Assembly: GCA_965225955.1 (NCBI GenBank)
Contig: CBDDBX010000018.1
Span: 93,663-157,662 of the forward strand
DNA: 64,000 nt
Origin: CBDDBX01 sp965225955
GTDB taxonomy: Bacteria; Acidobacteriota; Aminicenantia; UBA2199
Direction: 5' to 3'
Shown here: positions 1 to 8,437 of the stretch, piece after piece
Layout of the letters: every line of letters starts with the position of its first letter
Position numbering within the stretch: the first letter of the stretch is position 1
Program-made: the position numbers and the translations under genes
Notes under the pieces: generated by a model
Seen by the model: only the letters and a program-made list of their open reading frames with translations
Told to the model about the DNA's origin: nothing
Databases searched by the model: none

Positions 1-950
1 CTCATACGCTTTATATAGTCTATATGCTCCAGCATAATTGCCACAAAGCTATTAGCATCCAGAACATTCTGATAGATGTGGTGAGGCATTCTGACAGGAA
101 TTGAGTATTTCTGTGCAATTTTATAGAACCTCCTGTTAATATCTATATAATACTGCTTAACGCCATTTCCCCACTGATCATTAAATCTGAACAGAACTTT
201 ATAATAGTGTTCCATTGAGGGATGCCACTTTTTAAGTTTCTCCATAAAATACTCTTTCTGAATCCCGGGTTTCAGAGTTAATCCGCCGAAAATAATGAAA
301 TCAGCTCCAGCTTCTTTCACTTTTCTGACAGTTTCATCAAGCATCTTTTCTGTATCTGTCAGAAAGGGTAGTACGGGCATTAGAAAAACTCCACACCACA
401 ACCCTTCTGATTTAAACTTCTTAATGGCTCTTAATCTCTCAGAAGCTGAAGGCCCCCCGGGTTCAAAGAGCTTACTGATTCCATCATCAACAGAGGATAA
501 ACTGAAACTAACAACAGCTTCTGTATTTGAAGAAATCTCCTTTATCAGATCAAGATCTCTTTCTACAAGAGTGGATTTTGTAAGTATGTGAACCGGCAGG
601 TTATATTTAAGAAATAGTTTCAGAGCTTCCCTGCTGAACTGATACTTACTTTCAATCGGTTGATAAGAATCTGTTACTCCTCCTCCCAGAAGCATAAAGC
701 ATTTCTTCAGAGGTACTCTCTTACGTGCAGGGTTAAGCTCCCTGTTCAGAATATCAATAGCATTTTTTTTAACTGTTACTTCTTTACCAAATTCTCCTTC
801 CACGTAGTAGTTTTCACTTCTACCATCGCAATAGGTACAATTGTGCAGACATCCCCGGTAGAAGTTCATTCCATAAGCAGTAAGAAACCAGGAATCAACT
901 CTCTTGCTTTTTCTCAGGATACTTTTAGCTTCAATTTCAGTAATTTTCAT
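1..950 (-). CDS. SPL-like radical SAM protein (C-terminus cut by the window edge)
   Basis: The reading frame is open from the ATG at 950 to the window edge, so at least 316 residues are present and the C-terminus is missing. The radical SAM signature C34-X3-C38-X2-C41 (CLHNCTYCDG) lies early, as in the spore-photoproduct-lyase/SplB-like group (COG1533). Proteins of this group bind a [4Fe-4S] cluster and cleave S-adenosylmethionine; substrates are mostly unknown. A GGG stretch follows the cluster, and a later segment (LPVHILTKSTLVERD) is typical of the TIM-barrel core. The gene is divergent from the permease at 1010 with only 59 bases between the starts. True DNA-lesion repair cannot be claimed from sequence; the family call is firm, the substrate is unknown. 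Confidence 0.85.
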   Translation of the reverse strand, partial: MKITEIEAKSILRKSKRVDSWFLTAYGMNFYRGCLHNCTYCDGRSENYYVEGEFGKEVTVKKNAIDILNRELNPARKRVPLKKCFMLLGGGVTDSYQPIESKYQFSREALKLFLKYNLPVHILTKSTLVERDLDLIKEISSNTEAVVSFSLSSVDDGISKLFEPGGPSASERLRAIKKFKSEGLWCGVFLMPVLPFLTDTEKMLDETVRKVKEAGADFIIFGGLTLKPGIQKEYFMEKLKKWHPSMEHYYKVLFRFNDQWGNGVKQYYIDINRRFYKIAQKYSIPVRMPHHIYQNVLDANSFVAIMLEHIDYIKRM

Positions 951-1009
951 CACACATCCCGCCTGTCCCCATTTATGTTATCATACAGGATAATACTCAG
1001 AGGTAAAAA

Positions 1010-1795
1010 ATGGAAGTACTGACTTTCTCTATAGATGAAATATCAATTGCCGGATATATTTTTCTGCTGCTTGCCGGTTTTTCAGCTGGTTTTGTAGATT
1101 CCGTTGCAGGTGGAGGGGGCATAATTACCCTTCCTGCTCTTATTAGTGTGGGATTACCACCTCAACTTGCTCTTGGAACCAATAAACTACAATCCTCTTT
1201 TGGTAGTTTCAGTTCCAGTATGAACTATATAAGGAAGGGAGCAGTTAAAATAAGAGAAACTGTACTTGGAGTTATCTGCACTCTGGTAGGAGCATCTATT
1301 GGTGCATGGGCAGTTCAGCAGATAGATGCATCTTTTCTTAATAAGCTCATCCCCTTTCTTCTTACTGCAATACTTTTCTACATACTTTTTACACCAAAGC
1401 TCGGGAGTAGTGAAAAAGAGGCAAAGATATCATCATCTCTCTTCTTTCTTATTTTTGGGCTTACTCTTGGGTTCTACGACGGTTTCTTTGGACCAGGTAC
1501 AGGCTCTTTCTGGACAGTACTTATAATGGTTCTCCTGGGTTCAGATATGGTAAAAGCTACAGCTATTACAAAAACAATGAATTTTACCAGTAATGTTGTA
1601 TCCCTTATTGTTTTTTCCATAGGTGGCTGTATAGTCCTTCAGGTTGGGCTGGTAATGGCTGCAGGCCAGATTATTGGAGCAATGCTGGGCTCAGGTATGG
1701 TAGTAAAAAAAGGGACAGGTTTTATAAAGCCTATATTTTTAACTGTTGTAGCAATAATGGTCTGTACTATGTTTTATAAAAACTATTTTGCCTGA
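1010..1795 (+). CDS. TSUP-family (TauE/SafE, YfcA-like) membrane permease
   Basis: A 261-aa polytopic inner-membrane protein with about eight hydrophobic segments. The N-terminal pattern (LLAGFSAGFVDSVAGGGG near residue 20) and the GTNKLQ motif near residue 64 are characteristic of the YfcA branch of the sulfite-exporter TauE/SafE family (PF01925). A second pseudo-repeat (FGLTLGFYDGFFGPGTG) occurs near residue 150, matching the internal duplication of this family. Members move sulfur-containing anions or organic acids, but the substrate here cannot be read from sequence. A weak AGAGGT ribosome site precedes the ATG. Its 3' end overlaps the convergent aminotransferase gene by 13 bases. Confidence 0.88.
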   Translation: MEVLTFSIDEISIAGYIFLLLAGFSAGFVDSVAGGGGIITLPALISVGLPPQLALGTNKLQSSFGSFSSSMNYIRKGAVKIRETVLGVICTLVGASIGAWAVQQIDASFLNKLIPFLLTAILFYILFTPKLGSSEKEAKISSSLFFLIFGLTLGFYDGFFGPGTGSFWTVLIMVLLGSDMVKATAITKTMNFTSNVVSLIVFSIGGCIVLQVGLVMAAGQIIGAMLGSGMVVKKGTGFIKPIFLTVVAIMVCTMFYKNYFA

Positions 1796-2898
1796 TTCTG
1801 TGACTTTTCCAGATACTCTTCAAGGACTTTGAGTGCTTCCGGGAAATTTTTACGTCCCAATCCAAATCGTACATGCTTTTTATCATATCCATATACCGTG
1901 GAAGGCAGTAACATAACCCCCGATTCCTCCACAATATCTCTGCAGAATTTATCAACACAACCATCTATATTAATTTCAGGAAAAGCTATTGGTCCTGCAT
2001 CCGGCTGTTTCCACCTGAACAGATCACTGAACTTCCCGGCAAATTCAGAAGCTGACTCAAGGTTTTTCTCTATTATTTCAAGGTTTCTCTTCACAATCAC
2101 AGAATGATTTCTCAGACCAGCAAGTGCCAGAATTTCTGAAGGAGCACTGGAACAGATAGTAGTGTAATCTTTATATTCAGATGCTCTCTTAAAAAACTGC
2201 CTGTCCCCTGTAATCAACCATCCTATTCTCAGGCCTGGCAGAGAGAAAGTTTTTGACATACCTGAAAGTGATACTCCTTTCTCATATATATCTGCAACTG
2301 ATGGTAGCCTGTCCCTCTCATTATACTCAAGCATTCTGTACATCTCATCAGAGAAGATGTGTATACCTCTTTCACCTGCAAAAGCAACTATTTTTTCAAG
2401 GTCCTGTTTTGAGATAGTTCTACCCGTAGGATTATGTGGAAAGTTTATAACTATCAGCTTAGTATCATTTCTGACAAGATCAAAAAGGCTTTCAATATTA
2501 AAATTTCCTGTATTATCAGGAGACCATCTGGAGACACTGCATCCTCTGCTTTCAATAATCTCATACAGAGACTGGTAACCCGGAAATGTCGTAATTACAT
2601 GCCCCTCCTCCTTAAGAATAGTATTCATTGCGATAAAAATACCCTCTTCTGGAGTTACTATCAGTACATCCCTCTCTTCTCTGTTACTATATAACCGGGC
2701 TACCTCTCTTCTCAGCAGAGGATGCCCCGCAGATTCCGTATATCCCAACCACAATTTGTTCCATAATTCAAGAACTTCACCATCAGCCATATTAAGAAGT
2801 TCCTTCATACTCAGAGGCTCACAATCAGAACAGCAGAGCAGCCATTTTGCTGAGAACTCATACTGAGCAAAATATCTTTCCAGTTCAAAAGGTTTCAT
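1783..2898 (-). CDS. PLP-dependent class I/II aminotransferase
   Basis: A 371-aa cytoplasmic fold-type I aminotransferase (PF00155). Visible landmarks are NFPHNPTG at 152-159, the aspartate of SDEMYR (D184) that pairs with the pyridine nitrogen, the Schiff-base lysine in SGMSKTF (K216), and the PGLRIGW arginine. The ATG lies one base after the asd stop codon and its ribosome site is inside the asd 3' end, so the two genes form one leftward operon. That neighbour suggests a role in aspartate-family amino-acid metabolism, but the amino donor and acceptor are not predictable. The 3' end overlaps the convergent permease gene. Confidence 0.88.
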   Translation of the reverse strand: MKPFELERYFAQYEFSAKWLLCCSDCEPLSMKELLNMADGEVLELWNKLWLGYTESAGHPLLRREVARLYSNREERDVLIVTPEEGIFIAMNTILKEEGHVITTFPGYQSLYEIIESRGCSVSRWSPDNTGNFNIESLFDLVRNDTKLIVINFPHNPTGRTISKQDLEKIVAFAGERGIHIFSDEMYRMLEYNERDRLPSVADIYEKGVSLSGMSKTFSLPGLRIGWLITGDRQFFKRASEYKDYTTICSSAPSEILALAGLRNHSVIVKRNLEIIEKNLESASEFAGKFSDLFRWKQPDAGPIAFPEINIDGCVDKFCRDIVEESGVMLLPSTVYGYDKKHVRFGLGRKNFPEALKVLEEYLEKSQNQAK

Positions 2899-2899
2899 A

Positions 2900-4027
2900 T
2901 CACTTTACCTGCTTTTTTATATAATCAAGAATAATTGAGAACATCCTTTTAAGTGGCTCAGCAGCACCCCACAACAACTGATCCCCTACAGTAAACAGAG
3001 TAATGTACTCCGGTCCTGTATTTAGTTTTCTTACTCTTCCTACAGGTATTTTGAGAGTACCTGAAACTGAAGCCGGATTGAGATACTTCAATGTATCCTT
3101 CTGGTTATTTGGTACTAATTCTACCCACTCATTTGATGATGATATTATCTTCTCTATCTCTTCAACCGGTAGATCTTTATTCAGTTTAATGGTTAACGCC
3201 TGACTATGACAGCGCATTGAACCTACTCTTACACACTGACCATCTACTGGAATAGCTGTATCATTGCCTAGAATTTTATTGGTCTCCACCATTCCTTTCC
3301 ACTCTTCCCGTGTTAAACCACCGGGCATTCCGCTGTCAATCCATGGGATCAAGCTACCTGCAAGAGGAGACATAAACTTCTCTGTGCTGTATTTTTCTGA
3401 ATTAAATGCTTCCATAACCTTTTCATCTATATCAAGTATATTGCTATCTCTACTATCAAGTAGCCGGGATACGCTTTCCGAGATTACTTTCATTCCATTA
3501 AGCAACTCCCTCATACCTGCAGCTCCGGCACCTGAAGCAGCCTGATAGGTCATAGTAGTCAGCCACTCAACAAGTCCCTCTCTGAAAAGGCCTCCAATAC
3601 CCATGAGCATTAATGAGACAGTGCAGTTACCACCAATGAAATTTTTACAGCCCTTTTCCAGAGACTGATCAATCATCTCACGATTAACCGGATCCAGTAC
3701 AATAACACTATCCTCATCCATTCTTTTAACCGAAGAAGCATCAAGCCAGAAGCCATTCCATCCACTGTTTCTCAGATCAGAAAAGATACTTTTTGTATAA
3801 TCTCCTCCCTGACAGGAGATTATAATATCCATTTCTGCAAGTTTCTCAACATCCATGGCATCAACAAGAAGTGATGGACCATTAAATATCTCCGGCCCTT
3901 TCATACCTGGTGAAGAAGTCGTAAAAAAAGTTGCTTCAAATCCTTCAGTACAACCATCTTCAAGCATACGTCTTAGAAGCACTGAACCAACCATACCTCT
4001 CCACCCTATAAATCCTGCTTTAACCAT
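2900..4027 (-). CDS. asd: Aspartate-semialdehyde dehydrogenase
   Basis: The enzyme reduces aspartyl phosphate to aspartate semialdehyde with NADPH, the branch point to diaminopimelate, lysine, threonine and methionine. The protein closely resembles the gamma-proteobacterial type: VKAGFIGWRGMVGS at the N-terminus, ISCQGGDYT, the active-site cysteine in GGNCTVSLML, and SLIPWIDSGMPGGLTREEW. The start at 4027 is chosen because AGGAGG lies seven bases upstream; with it the protein is 375 aa and the catalytic residue is C135, the same number as in E. coli. A longer in-frame start at 4084 has no such support. First gene of a two-gene operon with the aminotransferase. Confidence 0.96.
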   Translation of the reverse strand: MVKAGFIGWRGMVGSVLLRRMLEDGCTEGFEATFFTTSSPGMKGPEIFNGPSLLVDAMDVEKLAEMDIIISCQGGDYTKSIFSDLRNSGWNGFWLDASSVKRMDEDSVIVLDPVNREMIDQSLEKGCKNFIGGNCTVSLMLMGIGGLFREGLVEWLTTMTYQAASGAGAAGMRELLNGMKVISESVSRLLDSRDSNILDIDEKVMEAFNSEKYSTEKFMSPLAGSLIPWIDSGMPGGLTREEWKGMVETNKILGNDTAIPVDGQCVRVGSMRCHSQALTIKLNKDLPVEEIEKIISSSNEWVELVPNNQKDTLKYLNPASVSGTLKIPVGRVRKLNTGPEYITLFTVGDQLLWGAAEPLKRMFSIILDYIKKQVK

Positions 4028-4168
4028 CGTTACCTCCTGCAGAAACCTGACAACAATTTTAATAAATGAAACTATCCCAGTCAATAGGGCAGTTCAGTTT
4101 TATTCTGTTTATTGGTAATCAGTAAGCTTACCTGTTGAAATTTACTTCATCTTTATTTATATTCTCCA

Positions 4169-4846
4169 ATGAGTAAAAAAACGGCAATCTTAACCCGCTC
4201 TCCCCTTTTCAGAGGTATTGAGCACGAAGAGATAGACAAATTACTGTCAAAAGTTTCCCATACATTCGCTAGTCACCCAAATGGCAAAACCATTGCTTTG
4301 AGAGGATCTAAATGCCAGAATCTTCTGATTATCCTGAAAGGCACTGTTAAATGTGAGATGGTTGATTTTAATGGCAAAGCGATGGAAGTTGAAACAATAT
4401 CTGCCCCAAGACCTCTTGCACCTGCATTTCTTTTCGGGCAACAGAACAGATACCCTGTAGATGTGATAGTTTCACAGCCTGTAGAGATTCTCTCTATACC
4501 AGCCAAATCCCTTGTTGTCCTTTTTCAGATGAACCAGACTCTTCTGAATAACTATCTCAACATTATATGCAACCGAACCCACTTTCTTACTGACAGGTTA
4601 TGGTTTATGTCATTTAAAACAATAAAAGAAAAATTCATTCACTATCTCTTAAATCTTTGCCCTGAAGATTCTGATGAAGTTATTCTAAATAAAAGCCAGC
4701 AGGAACTTAGTGAATATTTCGGAGTAAGTCGTCCCTCACTAAGCAGGGTAATTGGAGATCTTGAAAAAGAGGGTCTTATTGAGCATAACAGAAAGAATAT
4801 TAAAATAGTAGATAAAGAAGCTCTGAAAAACAGTTATGAAGATTAA
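4169..4846 (+). CDS. Crp/Fnr-family transcription regulator
   Basis: A 225-aa protein with an N-terminal cyclic-nucleotide-binding-like beta-barrel (about residues 10-125), a long dimerization helix, and a C-terminal winged helix whose recognition segment reads LSEYFGVSRPSLSRVIGDLEKEGLI. The N-terminus has no cluster-binding cysteine set like that of FNR, so a direct Fe-S oxygen sensor is unlikely; the ligand is unknown. It is divergent from asd (141 bases between starts). No good ribosome site precedes the ATG, which may mean leaderless or weak translation. Targets cannot be inferred. Confidence 0.85.
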   Translation: MSKKTAILTRSPLFRGIEHEEIDKLLSKVSHTFASHPNGKTIALRGSKCQNLLIILKGTVKCEMVDFNGKAMEVETISAPRPLAPAFLFGQQNRYPVDVIVSQPVEILSIPAKSLVVLFQMNQTLLNNYLNIICNRTHFLTDRLWFMSFKTIKEKFIHYLLNLCPEDSDEVILNKSQQELSEYFGVSRPSLSRVIGDLEKEGLIEHNRKNIKIVDKEALKNSYED

Positions 4847-4849
4847 AAC

Positions 4850-4866
4850 AAGAGAAATTTTCTCTT
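4850..4866 (+). terminator. Possible weak terminator after the Crp/Fnr gene
   Basis: An 8-bp perfect inverted repeat (AAGAGAAA / TTTCTCTT, one-base centre) begins four bases after the stop codon. It is AT-rich and has no long T tract, so its strength is doubtful. Confidence 0.35.
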
Positions 4867-4987
4867 AACCTGAATTTTCTTAATAAAAAAGTAACACCTT
4901 TGATCAATGCAAGTGTTGAATGTCTGGAGCTCATTACCCCTCTGGCAATGAGTTTCCTACCCCTTTAGTTTTGCGGTTGATCAACGG

Positions 4988-5014
4988 GCAGAATGGAGAG
5001 CTCCTCCATTCTGC
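4988..5014. terminator. Strong hairpin between convergent genes
   Basis: An 11-bp perfect stem (GCAGAATGGAG / CTCCATTCTGC) with a five-base loop lies 15 bases beyond the stop of the minus-strand peptidase, and faces the Crp/Fnr gene from the other side. Neither side has a clear T tract. It probably ends transcription or protects 3' ends from both directions. Two TTGATCAA palindromes (4900-4907 and 4977-4984) lie nearby. Confidence 0.5.
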
Positions 5015-5029
5015 TCACATTGTTTCAAA

Positions 5030-6208
5030 CTATAGCTTCATTTTTTTTCTGATATCTTCAGGGATAGCATTCTTATTAATCATGATATTAACTGTTTTGA
5101 GTCTGAAGAAAGCTTCTGATACATAGAAATAACCTTTGTATTTTCTATCTGTTCCCCATGAGTTCTTCATGATATAAAATTTTCCACCTTTTTTATCTTT
5201 TGCAATACCAACAATATGCATAAGGTGGTCATCTGTTGTCTTGAAATTATCAAAAGTTTCCTGTCTCATTTCCTGAGTAATTTTCTTCTCTTTAACAACT
5301 TCAGTAATAGGTTTATTTCTCTCCTCTCTTGTCATATCAGCATAATCTTTTTCAGGAACAAGAGATACGTCCATTCTGTTTTTTGAGAAGAATCTTTCTG
5401 ACACATCAGCATCCCAGCAGAAGGTATAACCCTGATTAATTGCGTGATCCACCATTTTTACCATATCGTCCATTGGTACATTATAGTAGTTGTCATCAAA
5501 GTCCCAGTTATCTGGAATTTCGAGTCTGAACTTTTCATAGAATGGGTGGTGACTGTATGAAGTGATCTCAATATAATTATCCATATCCAGACCAAGTCCT
5601 TCAGTTACAAATGCTTTAGGTGTATATTCTTTACCTTTATATTCGAATTTTTTAACAGGAGTACCCAGATAAGCATCCATAATAGCGTTAAATGCATTGA
5701 GCCATGCTTTTGACAGGTTTCTGTTTCTCTTTACTGCACCATCAAGGAATCCTTTGGCAGCTCTTGCCAGTTCACTGTGATTATGCTTTTTATGTCCTGG
5801 TACAAGTCCTGGATATACTTTCTCAGGAACCAGACCGTGCTTCTTTATCTGCTTGATAACATCGTGAGCCTGCCCACCCTGTGAAAAGTTTGCTCCACCA
5901 TGAAGACGCACATAATTTATAGCCTTATCTGTATATGCATGACGAACAATATGCATTTCTGAAAGGTCTACTTCTCCTTTACCAGCTTTAATTGCTTCAG
6001 CTTCAAGAAAAGAGATAGTAGCATAACACCAGCAGGTACCTGTGCTATCCTGGCTTTTTACCGGTGTATCTTTTACTCTCTTAACTACTTTAAACTGATA
6101 AACATCTTTCTTGTTCTTTTTCTTCTTCTTTGAAGCAGCATAGCTCACTTCTGTAGCAGCTGAAAGAAGCAGGCCTGCAGCCATCAATGTACATAAAAGT
6201 TTTTTCAT
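5030..6208 (-). CDS. Secreted C1-like cysteine peptidase (PepC/bleomycin-hydrolase fold)
   Basis: A 392-aa papain-fold peptidase. The start at 6208 is chosen because AGGAGG lies seven bases upstream and it begins a classic signal peptide (residues 1-24, MKKLL... to SYAA) followed by a lysine-rich stretch. The oxyanion-hole glutamine (Q53) and catalytic cysteine (C59, in STGTCWCYA) are present, as are the catalytic histidine (DDHLMHIVG) and asparagine (MKNSWGT) near the C-terminus. This order matches the C1B/PepC type (PF03051), whose best-known members are cytoplasmic aminopeptidases; an exported form suggests peptide degradation in the periplasm or outside. It is divergent from the Rrf2 operon. 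Confidence 0.88.
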   Translation of the reverse strand: MKKLLCTLMAAGLLLSAATEVSYAASKKKKKNKKDVYQFKVVKRVKDTPVKSQDSTGTCWCYATISFLEAEAIKAGKGEVDLSEMHIVRHAYTDKAINYVRLHGGANFSQGGQAHDVIKQIKKHGLVPEKVYPGLVPGHKKHNHSELARAAKGFLDGAVKRNRNLSKAWLNAFNAIMDAYLGTPVKKFEYKGKEYTPKAFVTEGLGLDMDNYIEITSYSHHPFYEKFRLEIPDNWDFDDNYYNVPMDDMVKMVDHAINQGYTFCWDADVSERFFSKNRMDVSLVPEKDYADMTREERNKPITEVVKEKKITQEMRQETFDNFKTTDDHLMHIVGIAKDKKGGKFYIMKNSWGTDRKYKGYFYVSEAFFRLKTVNIMINKNAIPEDIRKKMKL

Positions 6209-6364
6209 AATATATCCTCCTACAAATTCAGGATTTACTATCAAATCCAGAGTATTGAATTAATACGTTACTATGAACCAGAAGGTTCAGTTTTACTTAA
6301 ATTATGATTATAACGAAAAAATCTTGTCTTACACAGAAAATTGAGATAAAATTAAAAAATCCTA

Positions 6365-6393
6365 TTGACAACTTCTCAAATCCATACTACCAT
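6365..6393 (+). promoter_or_regulatory. Promoter of the rrf2-nifS-nifU operon
   Basis: A perfect -35 box TTGACA (6365-6370) is followed after 17 bases by TACCAT (6388-6393), a 4/6 match to the -10 consensus. The predicted start of transcription, about 6400, falls at the edge of the operator palindrome. Confidence 0.65.
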
Positions 6394-6400
6394 CCAAATG

Positions 6401-6417
6401 GTAACCAAGTTGGTTAC
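6401..6417. promoter_or_regulatory. Operator palindrome for the Rrf2 regulator
   Basis: GTAACCAAG TTGGTTAC is a perfect palindrome with 8-bp arms around a single central G. It lies at the predicted transcription start and 15 bases before the regulator ATG, the position expected for autorepression by an IscR/Rrf2-type dimer. The assignment to this regulator is an inference from position. Confidence 0.65.
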
Positions 6418-6431
6418 TGTTAGGTGAAAAA

Positions 6432-6845
6432 ATGAAGTTACCATCAAAAATCAGATACGCAACAAGAATTATGGCAGCGATTCAGATTAATGGATCTGAG
6501 CCTCTCCCCTTAAGCATCATTGAGAAACAGGAAGGCATTTCTGCAAAATATGCCAAACAGATAATGCAGCCCCTTGAGCACAAGGGAATAATCAAAGGCA
6601 AAAGAGGAGTAAAAGGTGGATATATACTGGTAAAGAAACCTTCAGAAATATCCCTGATGGATATTTTTGATGCATTTGGAACCGAAGTATCACTAACCCC
6701 CTGCTCAACAACCTCTGAATGTGCTCTGTCAAAATGTTGTTGTGCTGAAAAAACATGGAACAGACTAAACTCAATAATCACCAGCTTTCTCTCAGGTACC
6801 TCTTTGCAGGATATGATAAACGAGAAAGAGAAGGAGGAAAAATGA
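6432..6845 (+). CDS. Rrf2/IscR-type Fe-S-responsive repressor
   Basis: A 137-aa winged-helix regulator (PF02082) with the Rrf2 signature around residues 20-65 (KYAKQIMQPLEHKGIIKGKRGVKGGY region). The cysteines C91, C97 and C103 have the same X5/X5 spacing as the cluster ligands of E. coli IscR, with extra cysteines at 102 and 104. It therefore probably binds a [2Fe-2S] cluster and senses Fe-S supply. It is the first gene of an operon with cysteine desulfurase and scaffold genes, and its TGA overlaps the desulfurase ATG (ATGA), implying translational coupling. Confidence 0.9.
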   Translation: MKLPSKIRYATRIMAAIQINGSEPLPLSIIEKQEGISAKYAKQIMQPLEHKGIIKGKRGVKGGYILVKKPSEISLMDIFDAFGTEVSLTPCSTTSECALSKCCCAEKTWNRLNSIITSFLSGTSLQDMINEKEKEEK

Positions 6846-8008
6846 ACAACGTTATATACATGGACTACAATGCAACCACTCCTACAGACAAGCGGGTAGC
6901 TGAAGCAATGACGCCATTCTTCAGTGAGTCCTACTTCAACCCTTCATCCTTTTACACGAAAGCAGGAGAGGTAAAGCGGGAAGTCGAGAAAGCTAGAAAA
7001 AATGTTGCTGCCCTTATAAATGCAGAGGTTTCAGAAATAGTATTCACTTCTGGTGGTACTGAATCCGATAATCTGGCAATAATTGGTTTTGCAGAAAAAC
7101 ACTCTTCAAAAGGAAAACATATAATCACATCGGTAATTGAACATCCTGCAGTAGTGGAAGCATTCAATTATCTTGAGAAAAAAGGCTTTGAAGTAACAAG
7201 ACTGAAAGTTGATAAAACCGGCACAGTTAATCCTGAAGATCTCAAAGCTGCAATAAAAGATGACACAATTCTTGTATCAATAATGCATGCAAACAATGAA
7301 ATTGGCGTTATTCAGCCTCTTAAAGAACTGATAGATATTGCTCACAGCAGCTCTGTTGCATTCCACACAGATGCAGTTCAGAGTGTTGGTAAACTTCATG
7401 TAGATGTAAAAGAACTTGGTATAGATCTTCTGAGTTTTTCCAGTCATAAAATTTACGGTCCCAAAGGAATGGGTGTTCTGTATCTTAAAAAAGGTACAAC
7501 AGTAGCTCCTCTCTTCCATGGAGGCGGGCAGGAAAAAAATATCAGAACCGGTACAGAAAATACTCCTGGTATCATTGGACTTGGCAAAGCAGCAGAGCTG
7601 GCTAAAGCTGAAATGGAATCAGAGAGAGAAAGGCTTAAGACTTTAAGGGATAAGCTCCAGAATGAACTACTGGACAGAATCCCTGAAATAATCATTAATG
7701 GTAAAGGCGGCAACAGACTGGCCAACACCCTTAATGTATCTATTAAATATATTGAAGGAGAAGCTATTCTTGCTTTTCTTGATCAACATGGAATATGCCT
7801 GTCTTCAGGCTCAGCATGTTCTACAAAATCACTGGAGCCATCCCATGTTCTCCTGGCAATTGGTCTGGATCATGCAGAGGCACACGGTAGTCTGAGAATC
7901 AGTCTTGGTAAACTCACAACCGAAGCCGATGTAGAGAAGTTCATTGAAGTTCTTCCCCCAATTGTTGAGAGACTCAGAAGCATGTCTCCGTTCTGGAATA
8001 AAAAATAA
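6842..8008 (+). CDS. Cysteine desulfurase (NifS/IscS family)
   Basis: This PLP enzyme removes sulfur from cysteine and supplies it for Fe-S cluster assembly. The start at 6842 gives 388 aa, has GGAGG just upstream and overlaps the regulator stop by four bases; a longer in-frame start at 6755 would read through the regulator. Landmarks are YMDYNATTP at the N-terminus, GGTESDN, the PLP lysine in SSHKIYGPKG (about residue 203) and the mobile active-site cysteine in SSGSACST (about 326). The short loop around the cysteine and the linked NifU-like scaffold support NifS/IscS rather than SufS. Operon order is regulator, desulfurase, scaffold. Confidence 0.95.
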   Translation: MNNVIYMDYNATTPTDKRVAEAMTPFFSESYFNPSSFYTKAGEVKREVEKARKNVAALINAEVSEIVFTSGGTESDNLAIIGFAEKHSSKGKHIITSVIEHPAVVEAFNYLEKKGFEVTRLKVDKTGTVNPEDLKAAIKDDTILVSIMHANNEIGVIQPLKELIDIAHSSSVAFHTDAVQSVGKLHVDVKELGIDLLSFSSHKIYGPKGMGVLYLKKGTTVAPLFHGGGQEKNIRTGTENTPGIIGLGKAAELAKAEMESERERLKTLRDKLQNELLDRIPEIIINGKGGNRLANTLNVSIKYIEGEAILAFLDQHGICLSSGSACSTKSLEPSHVLLAIGLDHAEAHGSLRISLGKLTTEADVEKFIEVLPPIVERLRSMSPFWNKK

Positions 8009-8019
8009 GGAGGTCTACT

Positions 8020-8394
8020 ATGCAGTACAGTCAGAAAGTAATGGAACAATTTCAGAATACAGAAAACTACGGTAAGATCGAAAATGCCGACGCTATTGGT
8101 AAAGTAGGCAACACAAAATGTGGCGATGTAATGTGGATCTATTTTAAGATTGAAGATGACATCGTTATTGACGCCAAATATGAAACCTTTGGCTGTGTTG
8201 CGGCAATTGCTACCAGTTCGATGGCTATTGATCTCATTAAAGGCAAGCACGTTGATGAAGTTATCAAACTTACCAATAAAGCTGTAACTGAAGCTCTGGA
8301 TGGTCTTCCAAAAGAGAAAATCCACTGTTCAATTCTTGCAGAAGAAGCCATTCAGGCTGCTATGGAAGATTATAAAGCTAAAAAGAGTAACTAA
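8020..8394 (+). CDS. NifU/IscU-type Fe-S scaffold protein
   Basis: A 124-aa protein equal to the IscU-like domain of NifU (PF01592). The three cluster-binding cysteines are seen in NTKCGD, FGCVAAIA and IHCSILAEEA. It begins 11 bases after the desulfurase stop with an AAGGAGG site. It receives sulfur from the desulfurase and builds [2Fe-2S]/[4Fe-4S] clusters. The NifU central and C-terminal domains, and HscA/HscB/ferredoxin, are absent here, so this is a minimal assembly operon. Confidence 0.95.
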   Translation: MQYSQKVMEQFQNTENYGKIENADAIGKVGNTKCGDVMWIYFKIEDDIVIDAKYETFGCVAAIATSSMAIDLIKGKHVDEVIKLTNKAVTEALDGLPKEKIHCSILAEEAIQAAMEDYKAKKSN

Positions 8395-8410
8395 GTAAAA
8401 TACAATAAAT

Positions 8411-8430
8411 GCGCCGGTTTAAGCCGGCGC
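8411..8430. terminator. GC-rich terminator hairpin
   Basis: A 7-bp GC stem (GCGCCGG / CCGGCGC) with a six-base loop lies between the convergent scaffold and peptidase genes. It has no strong T tract but is the only structure in the 43-base gap. Confidence 0.6.
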
Positions 8431-8437
8431 AACAATA

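Noticed and set aside
4169..4846. FNR-type oxygen sensor
   Set aside because: The N-terminal cysteine cluster needed for a [4Fe-4S] sensor is absent.
4920..5126. Plus-strand reading frame of 68 codons
   Set aside because: It overlaps the hairpin and the end of the C1 peptidase gene, has no ribosome site and no recognisable protein pattern.
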